In this document: in pieces, positions 24,324 to 33,773 of the stretch
Layout of the letters: each line of letters starts with the position of its first letter
How positions within the stretch are numbered: the first letter of the stretch is position 1
DNA from: Glutamicibacter sp. JL.03c
Lineage (GTDB): Bacteria; Actinomycetota; Actinomycetes; Actinomycetales; Micrococcaceae
NCBI RefSeq assembly: GCF_025854375.1
Contig: NZ_CP107575.1
Span: 248,001 to 312,000, forward strand
Reading direction: 5' to 3'
Length of the DNA: 64,000 nt
Program-made: the position numbers and the translations under genes
Notes under the pieces: generated by a model
The model's input: the letters and a program-made list of their open reading frames with translations, nothing else
The model's database searches: none
Told to the model about the DNA's origin: nothing

Positions 24324-25604
24324 ATGTCTACCGAGTTGACTCGCCAAGCCTTGTCCCAGCTGGACGCAGTGGATCCCTTGACGGCTTTCGCTGACCGTTT
24401 CATCTTGCCGGAGGACACCATTTACCTTGATGGAAACTCTCTCGGTGCTCTGCCCAAGGGCGCTGCTGAACGCGCCGCTCAGGTGGTGAGCGAAGAATGG
24501 GGACAGGGCCTGATCCGCTCATGGAACACCGCAGGATGGTTCGATCTGCCTCTGAAGCTGGGCGACAAGCTGGGAAGCTTGCTTGGAGGGAAACCCAATG
24601 AAACAGCCATCACCGACACCACCACGCTGAACCTGTTCAAAGCTTTGGCCTCGGCACTGCGCACGCAGAAAGCCGATGCACCACAGCGCCGAGTGATCCT
24701 GACAGAACGCGATAATTTCCCCACCGACATCTACATTGCCGAAGGCCTGGCCGATCTGGTCAACTCCCTGTCCCAGGAGACCGGCATCGCGTACGAGGTG
24801 AAGCTCATCGATGACGAGGCTTCCTTGCGCGCGGCCTTGGATGACAGTGTGGCCGTGGTGGCACTGTCGCACGTGAATTACCGAACCGGCGCCATGTGGA
24901 ACATGGATGCGATCACCGCTGCGATCCACGCTTCCGGTGCGTTGGTAATCTGGGATCTGGCACATGCCGCAGGGGCTGTGCCGGTGGACCTGAACGCCGC
25001 GGATGCTGACTACGCGGTGGGCTGCACCTACAAGTACCTCAACGGCGGACCAGGCTCGCCGGCCTTCATCTGGGTCAACGCCCGCCACCACGAACGTTTC
25101 TGGCAGCCGCTGTCGGGCTGGTGGTCCCATAACAAGCCCTTCGAAATGTCGCAAAGCTACACTCCAGCCAATGACATCCGCCGCTTCATGTGCGGCACCC
25201 AGCCAATGACTTCGCTGGCCATGGTCGAGGTGGGGCTCGACATCGCCTTGGAAGCCGATATGGCCCAGGTGCGAGCCAAGTCGCTGGAACTCGTCGATCT
25301 GTTCATTGCCCTGGTGGAGACTCGATGCGTTGGTTATGGGCTGGAACTGGTGACCCCACGCGAACACCCGGCACGGGGCAGCCACGTGAGCTTCCGCCAC
25401 GAGCATGGCTATGAAATCATCGCCGCGCTGATCGACCAAGGTGTCATCGGCGATTACCGGGAACCCGAGGTCCTGCGCTTCGGCATCACCCCGCTGTACC
25501 TGACGCGCACCGATATCTGGGATGCTGTGGAGAAGCTGCGTGAAATTCTGCACACCAACGCATGGCAGCGCGAAGAGTACGCCGTGCGAAATGCCGTGAC
25601 CTAG
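24324..25604 (+). CDS. kynU: Kynureninase
   Basis: 426 residues, standard length. PLP-fold landmarks are [21 protein letters not shown] at the start, the NEWGQGL-like [28 protein letters not shown] with the PLP-binding Asp, and the Schiff-base Lys in [17 protein letters not shown]. The C-terminal [21 protein letters not shown] is conserved. It splits L-kynurenine into anthranilate and alanine. No tryptophan dioxygenase or formamidase gene is next to it, so the locus probably serves imported kynurenine or a pathway split over the genome. The permease gene follows in the same direction. Confidence 0.95.
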   Translation: MSTELTRQALSQLDAVDPLTAFADRFILPEDTIYLDGNSLGALPKGAAERAAQVVSEEWGQGLIRSWNTAGWFDLPLKLGDKLGSLLGGKPNETAITDTTTLNLFKALASALRTQKADAPQRRVILTERDNFPTDIYIAEGLADLVNSLSQETGIAYEVKLIDDEASLRAALDDSVAVVALSHVNYRTGAMWNMDAITAAIHASGALVIWDLAHAAGAVPVDLNAADADYAVGCTYKYLNGGPGSPAFIWVNARHHERFWQPLSGWWSHNKPFEMSQSYTPANDIRRFMCGTQPMTSLAMVEVGLDIALEADMAQVRAKSLELVDLFIALVETRCVGYGLELVTPREHPARGSHVSFRHEHGYEIIAALIDQGVIGDYREPEVLRFGITPLYLTRTDIWDAVEKLREILHTNAWQREEYAVRNAVT

Positions 25605-25725
25605 CCGGAAAGCAACAGCACCCCGCTTAACTGCACCAATGCTGGCCTGCCAAGGCCAGAGTACGCTTATACGCAGCACGGCATGATCTGATGCCGTGCT
25701 GTTCGTATGAGTTTTAGGAGCATTG

Positions 25726-27096
25726 TTGGGCAAGCAGCCGGTACGCGCCGCTGACGTCGGGTCGGGTCTGAAGAAATCACTCACTCCCGCGCAGATGTCC
25801 ATGATCGCTCTGGGCAGCGCCATTGGCACCGGACTTTTTGCCGGCAGCAAGCTGGCCATCATGATGGCTGGGCCATCGGTGATCCTCAGCTACGTGGTCG
25901 GTGGGGTAATTGCCCTGCTGGTAATGGGCGCGCTCGCCGAAATGACAGTCAAGCAACCGGTGGCGGGATCTTTCGGTGTCTACGCTGAACGCTATCTAGG
26001 TCCATTCGCCGGGTACCTGACCAAGTATCTGTATTGGTCCGCACTGATTTTCGCAGTGGGCACCGAGGTCAGTGCCGTCGGTGAATATATGCAGTACTGG
26101 TTCCCGCAGATCCCTGGCATATGGTGGGTAGGAATTTTCTCAGCAGTGCTCTTGGCCGTGAATTTTGCCAGCGTGAAGATTTTCGGAACCACAGAGTACT
26201 GGTTCTCCGCCATCAAGGTCTTCGCCGTGCTGGCTTTCATCATCATCGCGCTGTGGTTGGTCTTCCATGATCCTCAAGACCAGTTCGGGCTACATAACTA
26301 CAGCGCTGAGAATGGGTTCTTCGCGAACGGATTATTTGGCACCTGGAGTGCGGTAATCGTTGCAATTTTTTCCTATATGGGCATTGAAGCAATTTCAATC
26401 GCGGCAGCCGAGGCGCATAACCCGAAGGTTGCGGTGCGCAAATCCTTCAAGGTGTCCTTCCTGAGGCTTTTGCTGTTCTATGTATTCACCATGGCGCTGA
26501 TTCTGGCAGTGGCGCCCACTAGCGAGTTGATTTCCGGGGGGTCCCCATTTGTCACGGTGATGTCGCAGGTCGGCATTCCCTTTGCCGACTCCATGCTGAA
26601 CTTCGTACTGATTGTTGCTGCCCTATCAGCGATGAACGCCCAGTTGTACGCCGCAACGCGCATGCTGCATTCCCTGGCCGATTCGGGTCATGCGCCGCGT
26701 ATTGCACATCGGACCAACGGCGCCGGCGCGCCGATCCATGCGGTGTGGATGTCCGCCGGGGGCATTGCAGTGGCCGCGCTGGTTTATGCGCTGGTCCCTG
26801 AAGGCGGGTTTGGCATCATGCTGTCCTTGGCCACCTTCGGTGCTCTGGCTACGTGGTTCATGATCCTGCTAACTCACGTATCGTTCCGGCGCAGGGTGAC
26901 TCAGGAACGTGAGGCATTGGAATTCAAATTATTCGGCTACCCGGCAGCGTCGATCCTCGGGGCCTTGCTGCTCGCTGGCTTGCTGGTCACATCATTCTTT
27001 GTTCCCCAGTTCAAGTACACGATGATTTTCGGCGTTCCCTTTGTGATTGTCCTGACGGTTATCTACCGAATAATTTTTGCCGCAAGGAGCCAATGA
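25726..27096 (+). CDS. APC-family amino-acid permease
   Basis: About 456 residues and 12 membrane helices. The entry SLTPAQMSMIALGSAIGTGLFAGSKLAI is the classic APC unwound helix 1, and GALAEMTVKQPVAGSFGVYAERYLG the conserved helix 2-3 region of the GABA/aromatic permease branch. TTG at 25726 is chosen because AGGAG is five bases before it; the TTG at 25723 is too close. It lies 120 bases after kynU in the same direction, so tryptophan, kynurenine or another aromatic amino acid is a likely cargo. That cargo is an inference. Confidence 0.9.
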   Translation: MGKQPVRAADVGSGLKKSLTPAQMSMIALGSAIGTGLFAGSKLAIMMAGPSVILSYVVGGVIALLVMGALAEMTVKQPVAGSFGVYAERYLGPFAGYLTKYLYWSALIFAVGTEVSAVGEYMQYWFPQIPGIWWVGIFSAVLLAVNFASVKIFGTTEYWFSAIKVFAVLAFIIIALWLVFHDPQDQFGLHNYSAENGFFANGLFGTWSAVIVAIFSYMGIEAISIAAAEAHNPKVAVRKSFKVSFLRLLLFYVFTMALILAVAPTSELISGGSPFVTVMSQVGIPFADSMLNFVLIVAALSAMNAQLYAATRMLHSLADSGHAPRIAHRTNGAGAPIHAVWMSAGGIAVAALVYALVPEGGFGIMLSLATFGALATWFMILLTHVSFRRRVTQEREALEFKLFGYPAASILGALLLAGLLVTSFFVPQFKYTMIFGVPFVIVLTVIYRIIFAARSQ

Positions 27097-27113
27097 CCGC
27101 GCCGTGGGGTGGT

Positions 27114-27401
27114 TCATGGATGCCGCAGGCGGAAAAAGGAAGTCCCGGCAATCTCGTGCGCACCAGGAACGAGCAATATCCGGAGATTTGCGTTGAACTC
27201 CCCGACAATGACGTGAGACGGATCCAATATTCTGTCCACAAGAACCGGATTTTCTGGCTCCAGGATCCAACGTTCGCCGTCAGCTGCAATCGTCACTTGG
27301 CCAGAAGGGTGGTCAATCCAGAATCGCGCGCTCACCCAGTCTGAAGCGAACCGTGTAGCGCCTCGGGGAAGGGTTAGGGGTTGTTCAATGAAGCCTGCCA
27401 T
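27114..27401 (-). CDS. Small hypothetical protein
   Basis: 95 residues, soluble, no recognised domain. The composition is protein-like (FIEQPLTLPRGATRFASDWV, then a hydrophobic RILDPSHVIVGEFNANLRILLVPG). It faces the permease stop with 17 bases between. The ribosome site is weak (AAGGCG 8 to 14 bases before the ATG), and an opposite-strand frame of similar length overlaps it, so its reality is uncertain. Confidence 0.4.
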   Translation of the reverse strand: MAGFIEQPLTLPRGATRFASDWVSARFWIDHPSGQVTIAADGERWILEPENPVLVDRILDPSHVIVGEFNANLRILLVPGAHEIAGTSFFRLRHP

Positions 27402-27745
27402 GGTGACGATCGCCTTTTCGCTCGTTGCTCTTGCCCAGGCGCTCTTGCGCTTGCGGCCGCTTCTTCATCCGAACCACCCGCCGTACAACTGTGGGGTTGG
27501 TGCCTGATCAGTCGGAGCTTTGCTGAAGCCAGCATCTAGTGGTCTCAGCGATCAGAACTCGTGAAGCTGGTTTCATGCTATAAAAACTCTCAATCCAGGC
27601 ACAACGTTTTTTCGGGGACCGCAATGTGAGTTCATTTTTTGCTTAGTGTTGCGCGGCGTTGGCTCGCGGACCAGAAACTGGACCGGCACTAAGATCGTAG
27701 GGTGCCATCTAGTTAGGTGGTACCCCGATTCTTCAAGGAGCGATA
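27402..27745. other. Intergenic region before thymidine kinase
   Basis: About 340 bases with no convincing gene. An imperfect palindrome GGTGCCA-N10-TGGTACC lies at 27701-27724, just before the tdk ribosome site, and could be an operator or leader hairpin. Nothing else stands out. Confidence 0.4.
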
Positions 27746-28369
27746 GTGGCCAAGTTGTATTTCCGCTACGGGGCAATGAATTCTGGCAAGTCCACGAGTT
27801 TGCTTCAGGCCGCCTTTAACTATGAAGAACGCGGCCAACGAATCTTATTGGCCAAGCCGGGAGTTGATACCAAGGGCGAAAACTCCATCGTTTCGCGCCT
27901 GGGGATCAAGCGCGTCGCCGATTTCACCATCGGCCCTGAAGATCATGTCCGGGGGCAATTTGCCGCGCACAGCTTGGGCGATGACCCCGATGCCCTGCTG
28001 CCGCATGTGGACGCCCCGCCTGTGGCCTGCCTCCTCGTGGATGAAGCCCAGTTCCTGACGCGCGAGCAGGTGGATGACCTCCTGCGAATCGCCGTATTGG
28101 ACAACGTGCCGGTGTTGGCCTACGGCATTCGCACCGACTTCCGCACCCACGCATTTCCAGGTTCGGCCCGCTTGATGGAGCTTGCCCATTCATTGGAAGA
28201 GTTGAAGACCATCTGCCGTTGCGGACGCAAGGCCATGTTCAATACCCGGCGAGTTGGCGAAGCCGTGGTCTTTGATGGGGACCAGGTAGCCATCGACGGA
28301 GAAGATGTCTGGTACGAGTCGTTGTGCGCTTCTTGCTATCTCGAAGTTTCCGGCGGGAAACTGAGCTAG
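27746..28369 (+). CDS. tdk: Thymidine kinase
   Basis: 207 residues from a GTG with AAGGAG upstream. Walker A is YGAMNSGKSTSLLQAA, the base-binding Asp-Glu is in LLVDEAQFLTREQVDDL, and the lasso has the zinc cysteines CRCGRKA and CASC. This is the type II (bacterial tetramer) kinase that phosphorylates thymidine with ATP in the salvage pathway. A single gene with its own promoter region. Confidence 0.95.
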   Translation: MAKLYFRYGAMNSGKSTSLLQAAFNYEERGQRILLAKPGVDTKGENSIVSRLGIKRVADFTIGPEDHVRGQFAAHSLGDDPDALLPHVDAPPVACLLVDEAQFLTREQVDDLLRIAVLDNVPVLAYGIRTDFRTHAFPGSARLMELAHSLEELKTICRCGRKAMFNTRRVGEAVVFDGDQVAIDGEDVWYESLCASCYLEVSGGKLS

Positions 28370-28524
28370 GTGTCAGCCTGCTGACCTGCTGCTCAAGCTT
28401 CAAGCAAGAGTAGAGGCAACTGGAATCCACGATGGAGTCCGGAAGCCCGCACCTCCCTGGGATGGCAGGGGTCGCTGCCGCTGGGACTGCTTCATCGTGA
28501 CGCAGCACAAGGCTCTCGCCTGGC

Positions 28525-29061
28525 CTATCGGGTCAATAATCCAGCGACCGCTCTTTGCAATCCCCAGTCGAACCCATCAGCAACCGGCGTATTAAGATCC
28601 AGCTGCACGAGGTTCTGGCGGAATGCCACAGACCCCAAGATATGGTTGAGCAAGAGCTGCTGTCCATGACGGGCGTTTTCGTGGGAGAGACCCGATGCTT
28701 CCAGAAGCTCTCTCAATTGGACAATGGGCGCTAAGTCGGAGGCCTGCATTGCTGTGGCAACTTCAATGACTTCAGGACTGTCCTGGATCGGCAGCAACGC
28801 CAAGTAGAGCCGGCGGGCGAGCTGGAGAATTGCCAGTTCGGGACTGGTGAAATGACTGGCATTGACCGTGAGCTGCGGAGTGTTAAGCAGTTTGGCTGCC
28901 ACCTGTGCCAGCAACTCCTGCTTATTTTTCACATGCCAGTAGAGTGCGCCAACCTGGACATCCAATTCCTTGGCCAAGCGGCGCATTGACAAGTCAGCCA
29001 ATCCGAACTGTTGCAGGATGTCGACCGCGGTATCCACGACCATTAACTGAGTCAATGCCAT
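28525..29061 (-). CDS. TetR family regulator (TetR-C tetracycline-repressor-like)
   Basis: 178 residues. The helix-turn-helix is AVDILQQFGLADLSMRRLAKELDVQVGALYWHVKNKQELL, the exact pattern of the tetracycline-repressor subfamily. The C-terminal part is helical (LARRLYLALLPIQDSPEV). It follows the glutamine amidotransferase-type hydrolase gene by 39 bases in the same direction and could be cotranscribed with it. Target and ligand are unknown. Confidence 0.9.
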   Translation of the reverse strand: MALTQLMVVDTAVDILQQFGLADLSMRRLAKELDVQVGALYWHVKNKQELLAQVAAKLLNTPQLTVNASHFTSPELAILQLARRLYLALLPIQDSPEVIEVATAMQASDLAPIVQLRELLEASGLSHENARHGQQLLLNHILGSVAFRQNLVQLDLNTPVADGFDWGLQRAVAGLLTR

Positions 29062-29100
29062 GTGATCAAGTCTAGCCTCAGGCCGTGAAATGTCTTGCTG

Positions 29101-29973
29101 CTAGCCCTTGCTGAGCGCTGGAACCGGGCCGTAGGCATCCTCGCACTGGCGTTCCAACCGGCTAATCAGGGTTCGAAGTTGACCGGAAGCTGTGTGCGAG
29201 TGCTCTGGATGCCATTGCACTGCCGTGACGGGCGCGGACTCATGCACCACAGCTTCGATAATGTCATCGGTCGACATGGCGGCAATTTGCAGACCCGCAC
29301 CCAGCTCGTGAATTGCCTGGTGATGAGTGCACTTGTGGCTTTCCTTGGCAGACAGATCGTATTCGAGCCCGGAAATGATCGAATCCAGATGGGTATCAAC
29401 AAAAGGATCACTACCAGTGCCGCGATGGGCATCCGTGTTGCTCAAATGCTGGATCAAAGTACCACCCAACGCAACGTTCAGCAGTTGCAGGCCGCGGCAA
29501 ATGCCGAGCAGAGGGGTCTTGGTTCCAATAGCGTGCTGGATGGCTGCAATCTGGTTGCGGTCCGAAGCTATCTCGTGGGAGCCCCCTCCGGGGTATGCGC
29601 TGGTTAGTCCGTAGAGGGACGGGTCGACGTCTTCGCCGCCCATGATGATCACGGCATCGGCCGCATCAACGATCTGCAACGTCTGCTCGAGGCTTAGATC
29701 ATTGCAGGGGACCAGCGCGGCGTTGTGCCCGGCACCGATGATCTGACCGACGACGTTCTCATTGAGCTCATCAAGTTCCAACTGGAATTGCGGATTGTGC
29801 GGACGAGACTCGCGAATATGCAGGACCGAGAATTCTAAAGGTGCCAAGACCAGCTCCAACGTGTGCTTTGCGGGCCCGAAGCGATGGCCCGAGAAGGTTG
29901 ATACCCCCATCGTATGGGGTCTGGATTTCTCTTCTAAATCATCGATGTTTCCTGCATATTTCCAGCTGTTCAT
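29101..29973 (-). CDS. Class I glutamine amidotransferase-type gamma-glutamyl hydrolase (PuuD-like)
   Basis: 290 residues. The catalytic triad is visible: nucleophile Cys in LLGICRGLQLLNVALGG, and His and Glu in VQWHPEHSH. The conserved VIIMGGEDVDPSLYG is typical of the gamma-Glu-GABA hydrolase (PuuD) family, which releases glutamate from gamma-glutamylated amines. The first 20 residues before MGVSTFSGHRFG may not be real; an internal ATG at about 29910 is an alternative. No other puu genes are nearby. Role in polyamine or amine use is inferred. Confidence 0.87.
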   Translation of the reverse strand: MNSWKYAGNIDDLEEKSRPHTMGVSTFSGHRFGPAKHTLELVLAPLEFSVLHIRESRPHNPQFQLELDELNENVVGQIIGAGHNAALVPCNDLSLEQTLQIVDAADAVIIMGGEDVDPSLYGLTSAYPGGGSHEIASDRNQIAAIQHAIGTKTPLLGICRGLQLLNVALGGTLIQHLSNTDAHRGTGSDPFVDTHLDSIISGLEYDLSAKESHKCTHHQAIHELGAGLQIAAMSTDDIIEAVVHESAPVTAVQWHPEHSHTASGQLRTLISRLERQCEDAYGPVPALSKG

Positions 29974-30222
29974 CTATATCAACTTGCTAATAAAGCCACG
30001 TCGGAAGCTAATAATTGCCATTCAGAATATCGCTGCCGAGCGGCACCGCCAACAAGAAGTCAGCTGATGACCGGCCTTTTACAAAGAATTCACACGGCCG
30101 ATATTTGACCTGTGAAACGAAACATTGCGTTGCCTAATAGAAACGGATCGGAAAGCACAGCGGAATGTTCCATCGATAGCTTGAGGTTGCTCGCAAACAC
30201 TACTTCGAAAGGGGCGCCCATC

Positions 30223-31461
30223 ATGGAAGCCGCTGACATGGCATGGCTCCTGGCGGCATTCGCCATGGTCCTGCTGATGTTCCCAGGTCTGGCAATGCTC
30301 TACGGTGGCATGCTCAACGGACGCAATGTCCTGAACATGATGCTGATGGTGCTCAGCGCACTGGCGGTGACCGGCGTGGTGTACGTCGTCATCGGCCACG
30401 GACTGGTTCTTGGTGACTCGCTCGGGGGCGCGGGCATCATCGGGAACCCTCTCGAGTACACCTTCTTCTCCGACTTCATGACTGACGATGAAGCAGGAGG
30501 AACCTTCTGGGGCGCGTTCTACATCCTCTTTGCAGCCATCTCCGTGGCACTCGTTGCTTCCGGTGCCGCAGGTCGCATGAAGTTCGGCGCCTGGCTGGTC
30601 TTCGTGGCCCTATGGATCGTCCTGGTCTACTGCCCGCTGGGCCACTGGGTCTTCGCCCTGGATAATCCAGAAGCCGGCACGATCGGCGGCTGGATGCGCA
30701 ATCAACTCGGTTTCCACGATTTCGCTGGTGGCACCGCGGTACACATGAATGCTGGCGCGGCAGGCCTGGCACTGGCTTTGGTCTTGGGCAAGCGCAAAAT
30801 GCACCCTGGCCGTCCGCATAACCTCCCGCTGATGATGATCGGCGTGGGCTTGCTTGCTACTGGCTGGATGGGGTTCAACGGCGGCACCGCCGGCGGGGCG
30901 AATTTCATGGCACAGTACGTCATTCTCACCACTTTGCTGGCTCTGTGCGGCGGCATGCTCGGATTCATCACGATTGAACGTGTTCGTGACGGGCATGCCA
31001 CCATGCTTGGTTTGGGAACCGGCGCTATTGCAGGCATGGTCGGCATCACCCCGGTGGCCGACGCAGTGGGACCCGTCGGTGCCTTGATGGTGGGCTTCCT
31101 CGCCGCCGCAGCTGCTGCCTGGGCCATTACATGGAAGCGACGTCACCAGATTGATGACTCGCTGGACGTCTTTGCCGTGCACGGCATCGCCGGTATCACC
31201 GGCTCGCTCTTTGCAACCTTCTTCGCCAATCCACAGGCGCCAGGCGAGATGGCAGGCATCTTCTTCGGCGGGCACATCGCCGAGTTGGGCCACGAGCTGA
31301 TCGCGATTGCCGCCACCTTGGTCTACAGCTTCGCCATGACCTTTGCCATCGCCTGGGTGATGAACAAGATTTCCCCGATCCGTGTCAGCGAGACGGATGA
31401 GGAAGCTGGATTGGATAACTCCATCCATGCCGAATCCGCCTATGACAGCCGTCAGTTCTAG
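30223..31461 (+). CDS. amtB: Ammonium transporter
   Basis: 412 residues from the ATG at 30223, which has GAAAGGGG eight bases before it. Eleven membrane helices begin with MAWLLAAFAMVLLMFPGLAMLYGGML. The family signature is FHDFAGGTAVHMNAGAAGLALAL, and the twin-His pore residue lies in VHGIAGITGSLFATFF. It conducts ammonium or ammonia across the inner membrane under nitrogen limitation. The PII gene follows by 24 bases, the classic amtB-glnK pair, where PII plugs the channel when nitrogen is ample. Confidence 0.95.
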   Translation: MEAADMAWLLAAFAMVLLMFPGLAMLYGGMLNGRNVLNMMLMVLSALAVTGVVYVVIGHGLVLGDSLGGAGIIGNPLEYTFFSDFMTDDEAGGTFWGAFYILFAAISVALVASGAAGRMKFGAWLVFVALWIVLVYCPLGHWVFALDNPEAGTIGGWMRNQLGFHDFAGGTAVHMNAGAAGLALALVLGKRKMHPGRPHNLPLMMIGVGLLATGWMGFNGGTAGGANFMAQYVILTTLLALCGGMLGFITIERVRDGHATMLGLGTGAIAGMVGITPVADAVGPVGALMVGFLAAAAAAWAITWKRRHQIDDSLDVFAVHGIAGITGSLFATFFANPQAPGEMAGIFFGGHIAELGHELIAIAATLVYSFAMTFAIAWVMNKISPIRVSETDEEAGLDNSIHAESAYDSRQF

Positions 31462-31485
31462 CGACCTGCACAGAAAGGCTCCGCC

Positions 31486-31833
31486 ATGAAACTTATTACC
31501 GCAGTGATCAAGCCCATCAGGCTCGAATCCATCTGTTCCGAACTGGAAAAGGCCGGCTTCTCGGGAGTAACGGCCACTGAAGTCCAGGGCCGTGGAGCCC
31601 AAGGTGGGCGCACCGAGTACTACCGAGGACAGGAGTTCTCGGTGATGTTCCGGACCAAGATCCGTTTGGAACTTCTGGTCTCAGAATCAGATCTGGAACG
31701 GGCATTGGACATTATTGTCCGCACTGCCAAGACCGGTGAAAACGGTGAAATTGGCGACGGAAAGGTCTGGGTTTCCTCTTTGGAACAGATCATCCGTGTG
31801 CGCACCGGTGAAACCGGCGAAGCAGCCATCTAA
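31486..31833 (+). CDS. glnK: PII nitrogen regulatory protein with Phe at position 51
   Basis: 115 residues, about the usual 112. The N terminus MKLITAVIKPIRLE and the C-terminal GEIGDGKVWVSSLEQIIRVRTGE (B and C loops, ATP and 2-oxoglutarate binding) are canonical. The T loop reads TEYYRGQEFSVMF: position 51, Tyr in most GlnB/GlnK (RGAEY), is Phe. In actinobacteria Tyr51 is the site of adenylylation by GlnD, so that control looks lost; Tyr45 and Tyr46 remain. It should still bind ATP/ADP and 2-oxoglutarate and gate AmtB. Confidence 0.93.
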   Translation: MKLITAVIKPIRLESICSELEKAGFSGVTATEVQGRGAQGGRTEYYRGQEFSVMFRTKIRLELLVSESDLERALDIIVRTAKTGENGEIGDGKVWVSSLEQIIRVRTGETGEAAI

Positions 31834-31871
31834 GTTTGAACGTTTAGAAGAATCCAACGAAGGAGCTCAAC

Positions 31872-33002
31872 ATGACTACTATCAACTTCCGCTACCTTAG
31901 CGAACAGGACATGATTGCCGCAGGCGTCACCGACATCACCCGATGCACCGACGTCATGGAAGAGGCACTGATCCTGTTGCGCAACGGCGACTACCGAATG
32001 GCCGGCGAAAACGGCAACTCGCACGGTGCGATGATCACCTTCCCGAAGGACCCAGAGCACGAGGGCATGCCCTGTGATGGGCCGGACCGCCGTTTCATGG
32101 CCATGCCGGCCTACCTCGGTGGCCGCTTCGGAACTACCGGAGTGAAGTGGTACGGCTCGAACACCGAGAACCGTGCCAAGGGGCAGCCTCGTTCCATCCA
32201 CCTCTTCACGCTGAATGACACCGACACCGGTGCTCCGATGGCCGTGATGAGTGCCAACTTGCTCAGCGCCTACCGCACCGGGGCTGTTCCGGGTGTGGGC
32301 GTGAAGCACCTGGCCAAGCAGGATGCCAAGGTGGCCGCAGTGGTTGGTCCTGGCGTCATCGCCAAGTCTGTTATTGATGCGACCCTGTCCCTGCGTCCGA
32401 GCATTGACACCGTGACCATCAAGGGTCGTTCTGCTGCTGGCGTGGAGACCTTCGCACAGTACATCCGTGAAAACTTCCCCCAGGTGACCTCGGTGGTGGT
32501 CGCAGAAACCATTGAAGAAGCCATCAAGGATGCAGATGTCATCATGGCAACCACCAGCACTGACATCAAGGGCTCCGAGGCTTTCCCTTACTTCCCAACC
32601 GCCGCGATCAAGCCCGGAGCTCTCTTGCTGCTGCCAGCCGCTGCTCGTTTTGATGATGATTTCATCATCAACGGTGCACGTCTGGTCCTCGACGCCCGCG
32701 GTCTGTATGACGCATGGGCTGAGGAATATGGAACGCAGGCTTACCAGCTGCTGGGCATTCCGGGCACGCACTTCCACGATTTGATGCGTGAAGGCAAGCT
32801 CCCCGAATCCAAGCTGGAGGAGATCGCGGACGTTGCCACCGGCAAGATTCCAGCTCGCCGCAATGACGAGGAAATCATCCTCTACTCTGTAGGCGGCATG
32901 CCGATTGAAGATGTGGCTTGGGCTACCGATTTGTACCAGTCGGCCGAGGAGAAGAACATCGGCCAGGTGCTGAATTTGTGGCAGACCCCGGTGCTCGCCT
33001 AA
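31872..33002 (+). CDS. Ornithine cyclodeaminase/mu-crystallin family dehydrogenase
   Basis: 376 residues, longer than the 320-350 of typical members. The fold shows in FRYLSEQDMIAAGVTDITRC, the substrate segment FMAMPAYLGGRFGTTGVKWYGSN, LLSAYRTGAVPGVGVKHLA and the NAD-binding VAAVVGPGVIAKSVIDA. Such proteins reduce imines or remove ammonia from amino acids; relatives in this group are labelled tyramine oxidase subunit B in databases, as I recall. AAGGAG before the ATG, 38 bases after glnK, places it in the amtB-glnK operon, so a link to ammonium from amines or amino acids is likely. Confidence 0.87.
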   Translation: MTTINFRYLSEQDMIAAGVTDITRCTDVMEEALILLRNGDYRMAGENGNSHGAMITFPKDPEHEGMPCDGPDRRFMAMPAYLGGRFGTTGVKWYGSNTENRAKGQPRSIHLFTLNDTDTGAPMAVMSANLLSAYRTGAVPGVGVKHLAKQDAKVAAVVGPGVIAKSVIDATLSLRPSIDTVTIKGRSAAGVETFAQYIRENFPQVTSVVVAETIEEAIKDADVIMATTSTDIKGSEAFPYFPTAAIKPGALLLLPAAARFDDDFIINGARLVLDARGLYDAWAEEYGTQAYQLLGIPGTHFHDLMREGKLPESKLEEIADVATGKIPARRNDEEIILYSVGGMPIEDVAWATDLYQSAEEKNIGQVLNLWQTPVLA

Positions 33003-33040
33003 GGATTTAGGACCCGGGAAACCGGACCTGGATAAACGTA

Positions 33041-33081
33041 GATCCCCGAAAAGCGGAGTGTGGCCGCTGTTCGGGGATCTG
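33041..33081 (+). terminator. Terminator of the amtB-glnK-dehydrogenase operon
   Basis: AGATCCCCGAAAAGCGG pairs with CCGCTGTTCGGGGATCT (one A/G mismatch) around a 7-base loop, 38 bases after the stop. Confidence 0.75.
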
Positions 33082-33694
33082 CCATGTCGGGGACAAAGCT
33101 CGTGCGTCGTGGAAGGGCTGTCGTGGTCGCTAAAGTTTGCCCAACGCGCCCGGCGGGTCGATCCACATCGCGTCCAGCTACCTCAGTCTCAACGACGAGC
33201 ATTCCAAGAAGTTGTATTCCCGGGTCGTAGACGTTCAACAGTGGCTATGAGTTTACCTGTGCGATGGCGCATGCGTGTGGGAGCCAGACCAGTGGTTCGT
33301 TTTCGTAATGCGGGCGGTCTGAGAAAAACATGAATCTATTTCGAATCCTGCAGTGCTCACAGTTTCCGGAGTTCTCAGATATGCTGCCGATTTTCCTCAG
33401 TGCCACGCTGCTTTGGCCGCAAGGGGAGCGTTCATTGGGAACCTTTTTCTGAAGCTTGCCGCGTGGATTGTTCTTCGAGAAGTGCAAGCGCCTTTTCGCA
33501 CGCGTTTCTGATCCTGTTCAACGCGCCAACGATGCTTATGGTTGCGAACATGATCATGACAATTAGAACTACGAGTAGCCATGTGAGATCCATGGCTCAA
33601 CTCTTCCAGACAATCTGACGGGCGTCGATTCTTCAAGCATGCTGCTACGGAGCGGCACAGGCGGGTCGAGTTGTCCGAGGGTGTGTTATTCACC

Positions 33695-33714
33695 GAACGC
33701 TCTACGGGACACTA
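33695..33714 (+). repeat. TACGGGACAC motif, copy 1
   Basis: GAACGCTCTACGGGACACTA. It shares 14 of its first 16 bases or more with copy 2 at 34451, and TACGGGACAC with copy 3 at 38699, all in the same orientation. Confidence 0.55.
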
Positions 33715-33773
33715 ATGCCATCTCCGTGCAAGGCGAGGTGTTACTCCAGCGCTCCCAATGCCAGAATTGCCTT

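Larger units (their letters stand above)
33003..33773. other. Gene-free interval
   Basis: About 770 bases without a convincing gene. The first 80 bases hold the terminator of the nitrogen operon. The middle is lower in GC with no frame of interest. Near the right end, 33695-33714 is the first of three copies of a TACGGGA-type motif also found at 34451 and 38699. Probably decayed accessory DNA. Confidence 0.5.

Noticed and set aside
27093-27344. Plus-strand frame of 83 residues after the permease
   Set aside because: Overlaps the more protein-like minus-strand frame at 27114-27401 and has no ribosome site of its own.
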